A stretch of 64,000 bases of DNA, taken from positions 94,542 through 158,541 of the forward strand of contig CANMFM010000010.1 in assembly GCA_947497175.1 (NCBI GenBank), written 5' to 3'. Shown here in pieces: positions 63,863-64,000 of the stretch (positions within the stretch are counted from its first letter, which is position 1; every line of letters starts with the position of its first letter). A model generated the notes under the pieces. It saw nothing but the letters and a program-made list of their open reading frames with translations, was not told the DNA's origin and made no database searches. The translations under genes and the position numbers were made by a program. The DNA is from an uncultured Aquimarina sp. (GTDB lineage Bacteria; Bacteroidota; Bacteroidia; Flavobacteriales; Flavobacteriaceae).

Positions 63863-64000
63863 ATGAATAGACCTTTACTTATATTTATAATGTTGATGTC
63901 TGCTTGTAATGCAACATTCTTACATGCCCAACAAGATGCCCAATATACCCAATACATGTATAACACGATTAGTGTTAACCCTGCATATGCAGGTAGTCGT
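63863..64000 (+). CDS. PorP/SprF-family outer-membrane protein (3' end outside window)
   Basis: The first 46 residues are visible: a signal peptide (LLIFIMLMSACNATFLHAQ) followed by QDAQYTQYMYNTISVNPAYA. This is the typical opening of mature PorP/SprF proteins, which assist the type IX secretion system or surface adhesin export in Bacteroidota. In many genomes such genes neighbour gldC-terminal or adhesin genes; those would lie outside. The reading frame is open to the window end. Confidence 0.85.
   Translation, partial: MNRPLLIFIMLMSACNATFLHAQQDAQYTQYMYNTISVNPAYAGSR

Overview
The window is a low-GC chromosomal segment of a marine-type Bacteroidota, almost certainly a member of Flavobacteriaceae. 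The evidence is the TTG-N18/19-TAnnTTTG promoters typical of the phylum, near absence of Shine-Dalgarno sequences, many lipoproteins (NamZ/DUF1343, DUF885, fasciclin), DUF2851, a PorP/SprF-type outer-membrane protein, and the gene order tRNAs-tuf-tRNA-Trp-secE-nusG-rplKAJL-rpoBC. An Aquimarina-like genus is plausible, but this is inference. No rRNA, CRISPR array, prophage or insertion sequence with a transposase was seen.

Layout. 1-1544 is the 3' part of typA. 1545-2610 has no protein gene but holds two tandem copies (exact 380-bp offset) of an apparent ~140-nt minus-strand small RNA, each with its own promoter and intrinsic terminator. ftsE follows (minus). 3652-8869 is a cell-envelope block: a giant secreted TPR protein, an outer-membrane beta-barrel and a membrane-anchored LuxR-type regulator. 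8975-23324 holds secreted or lipid-anchored hydrolases (beta-lactamase-like, M23 peptidase, DUF885, amidohydrolase), a leucine-rich-repeat lipoprotein and two tandem paralogues that join a von Willebrand A domain to a TonB plug-like domain but lack a barrel. 23505-29260 holds a metalloprotease, a methyltransferase, a YkgJ-type cysteine-cluster protein, a divergent namZ/lolC-like pair and a fasciclin lipoprotein.

29340-34480 is an accessory island bounded on both sides by copies of a dispersed repeat. Inside are a hypothetical gene, a decayed 21-bp tandem repeat, and two two-gene modules on the minus strand (PIN-domain nuclease plus GNAT acetyltransferase; coiled-coil membrane protein plus unknown soluble protein). 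The modules are separated by attC-like hairpins whose outer arms pair across each module, as expected for excisable integron-style gene cassettes. No integron integrase is present. This is the most unusual part of the window.

34494-46336 returns to core and metabolic genes: cysteine synthase with CBS domains, an AraC regulator, a membrane thioredoxin-like protein, DUF2851, PspC, a K+ channel with an RCK domain, an alanine/sodium symporter, a ComEA-like helix-hairpin-helix protein, an acyl-CoA dehydrogenase, and a GH13 amylase lipoprotein behind two phased LacI-type operators. 46412-62031 is the translation/transcription core: rpsU with an unusually strong Shine-Dalgarno, a Xer recombinase, hpf, five tRNAs, tuf, secE, nusG, rplK, rplA, rplJ, rplL, rpoB, rpoC and a DUF3467 gene. 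prfC (minus) and the start of a PorP/SprF-type gene close the window.
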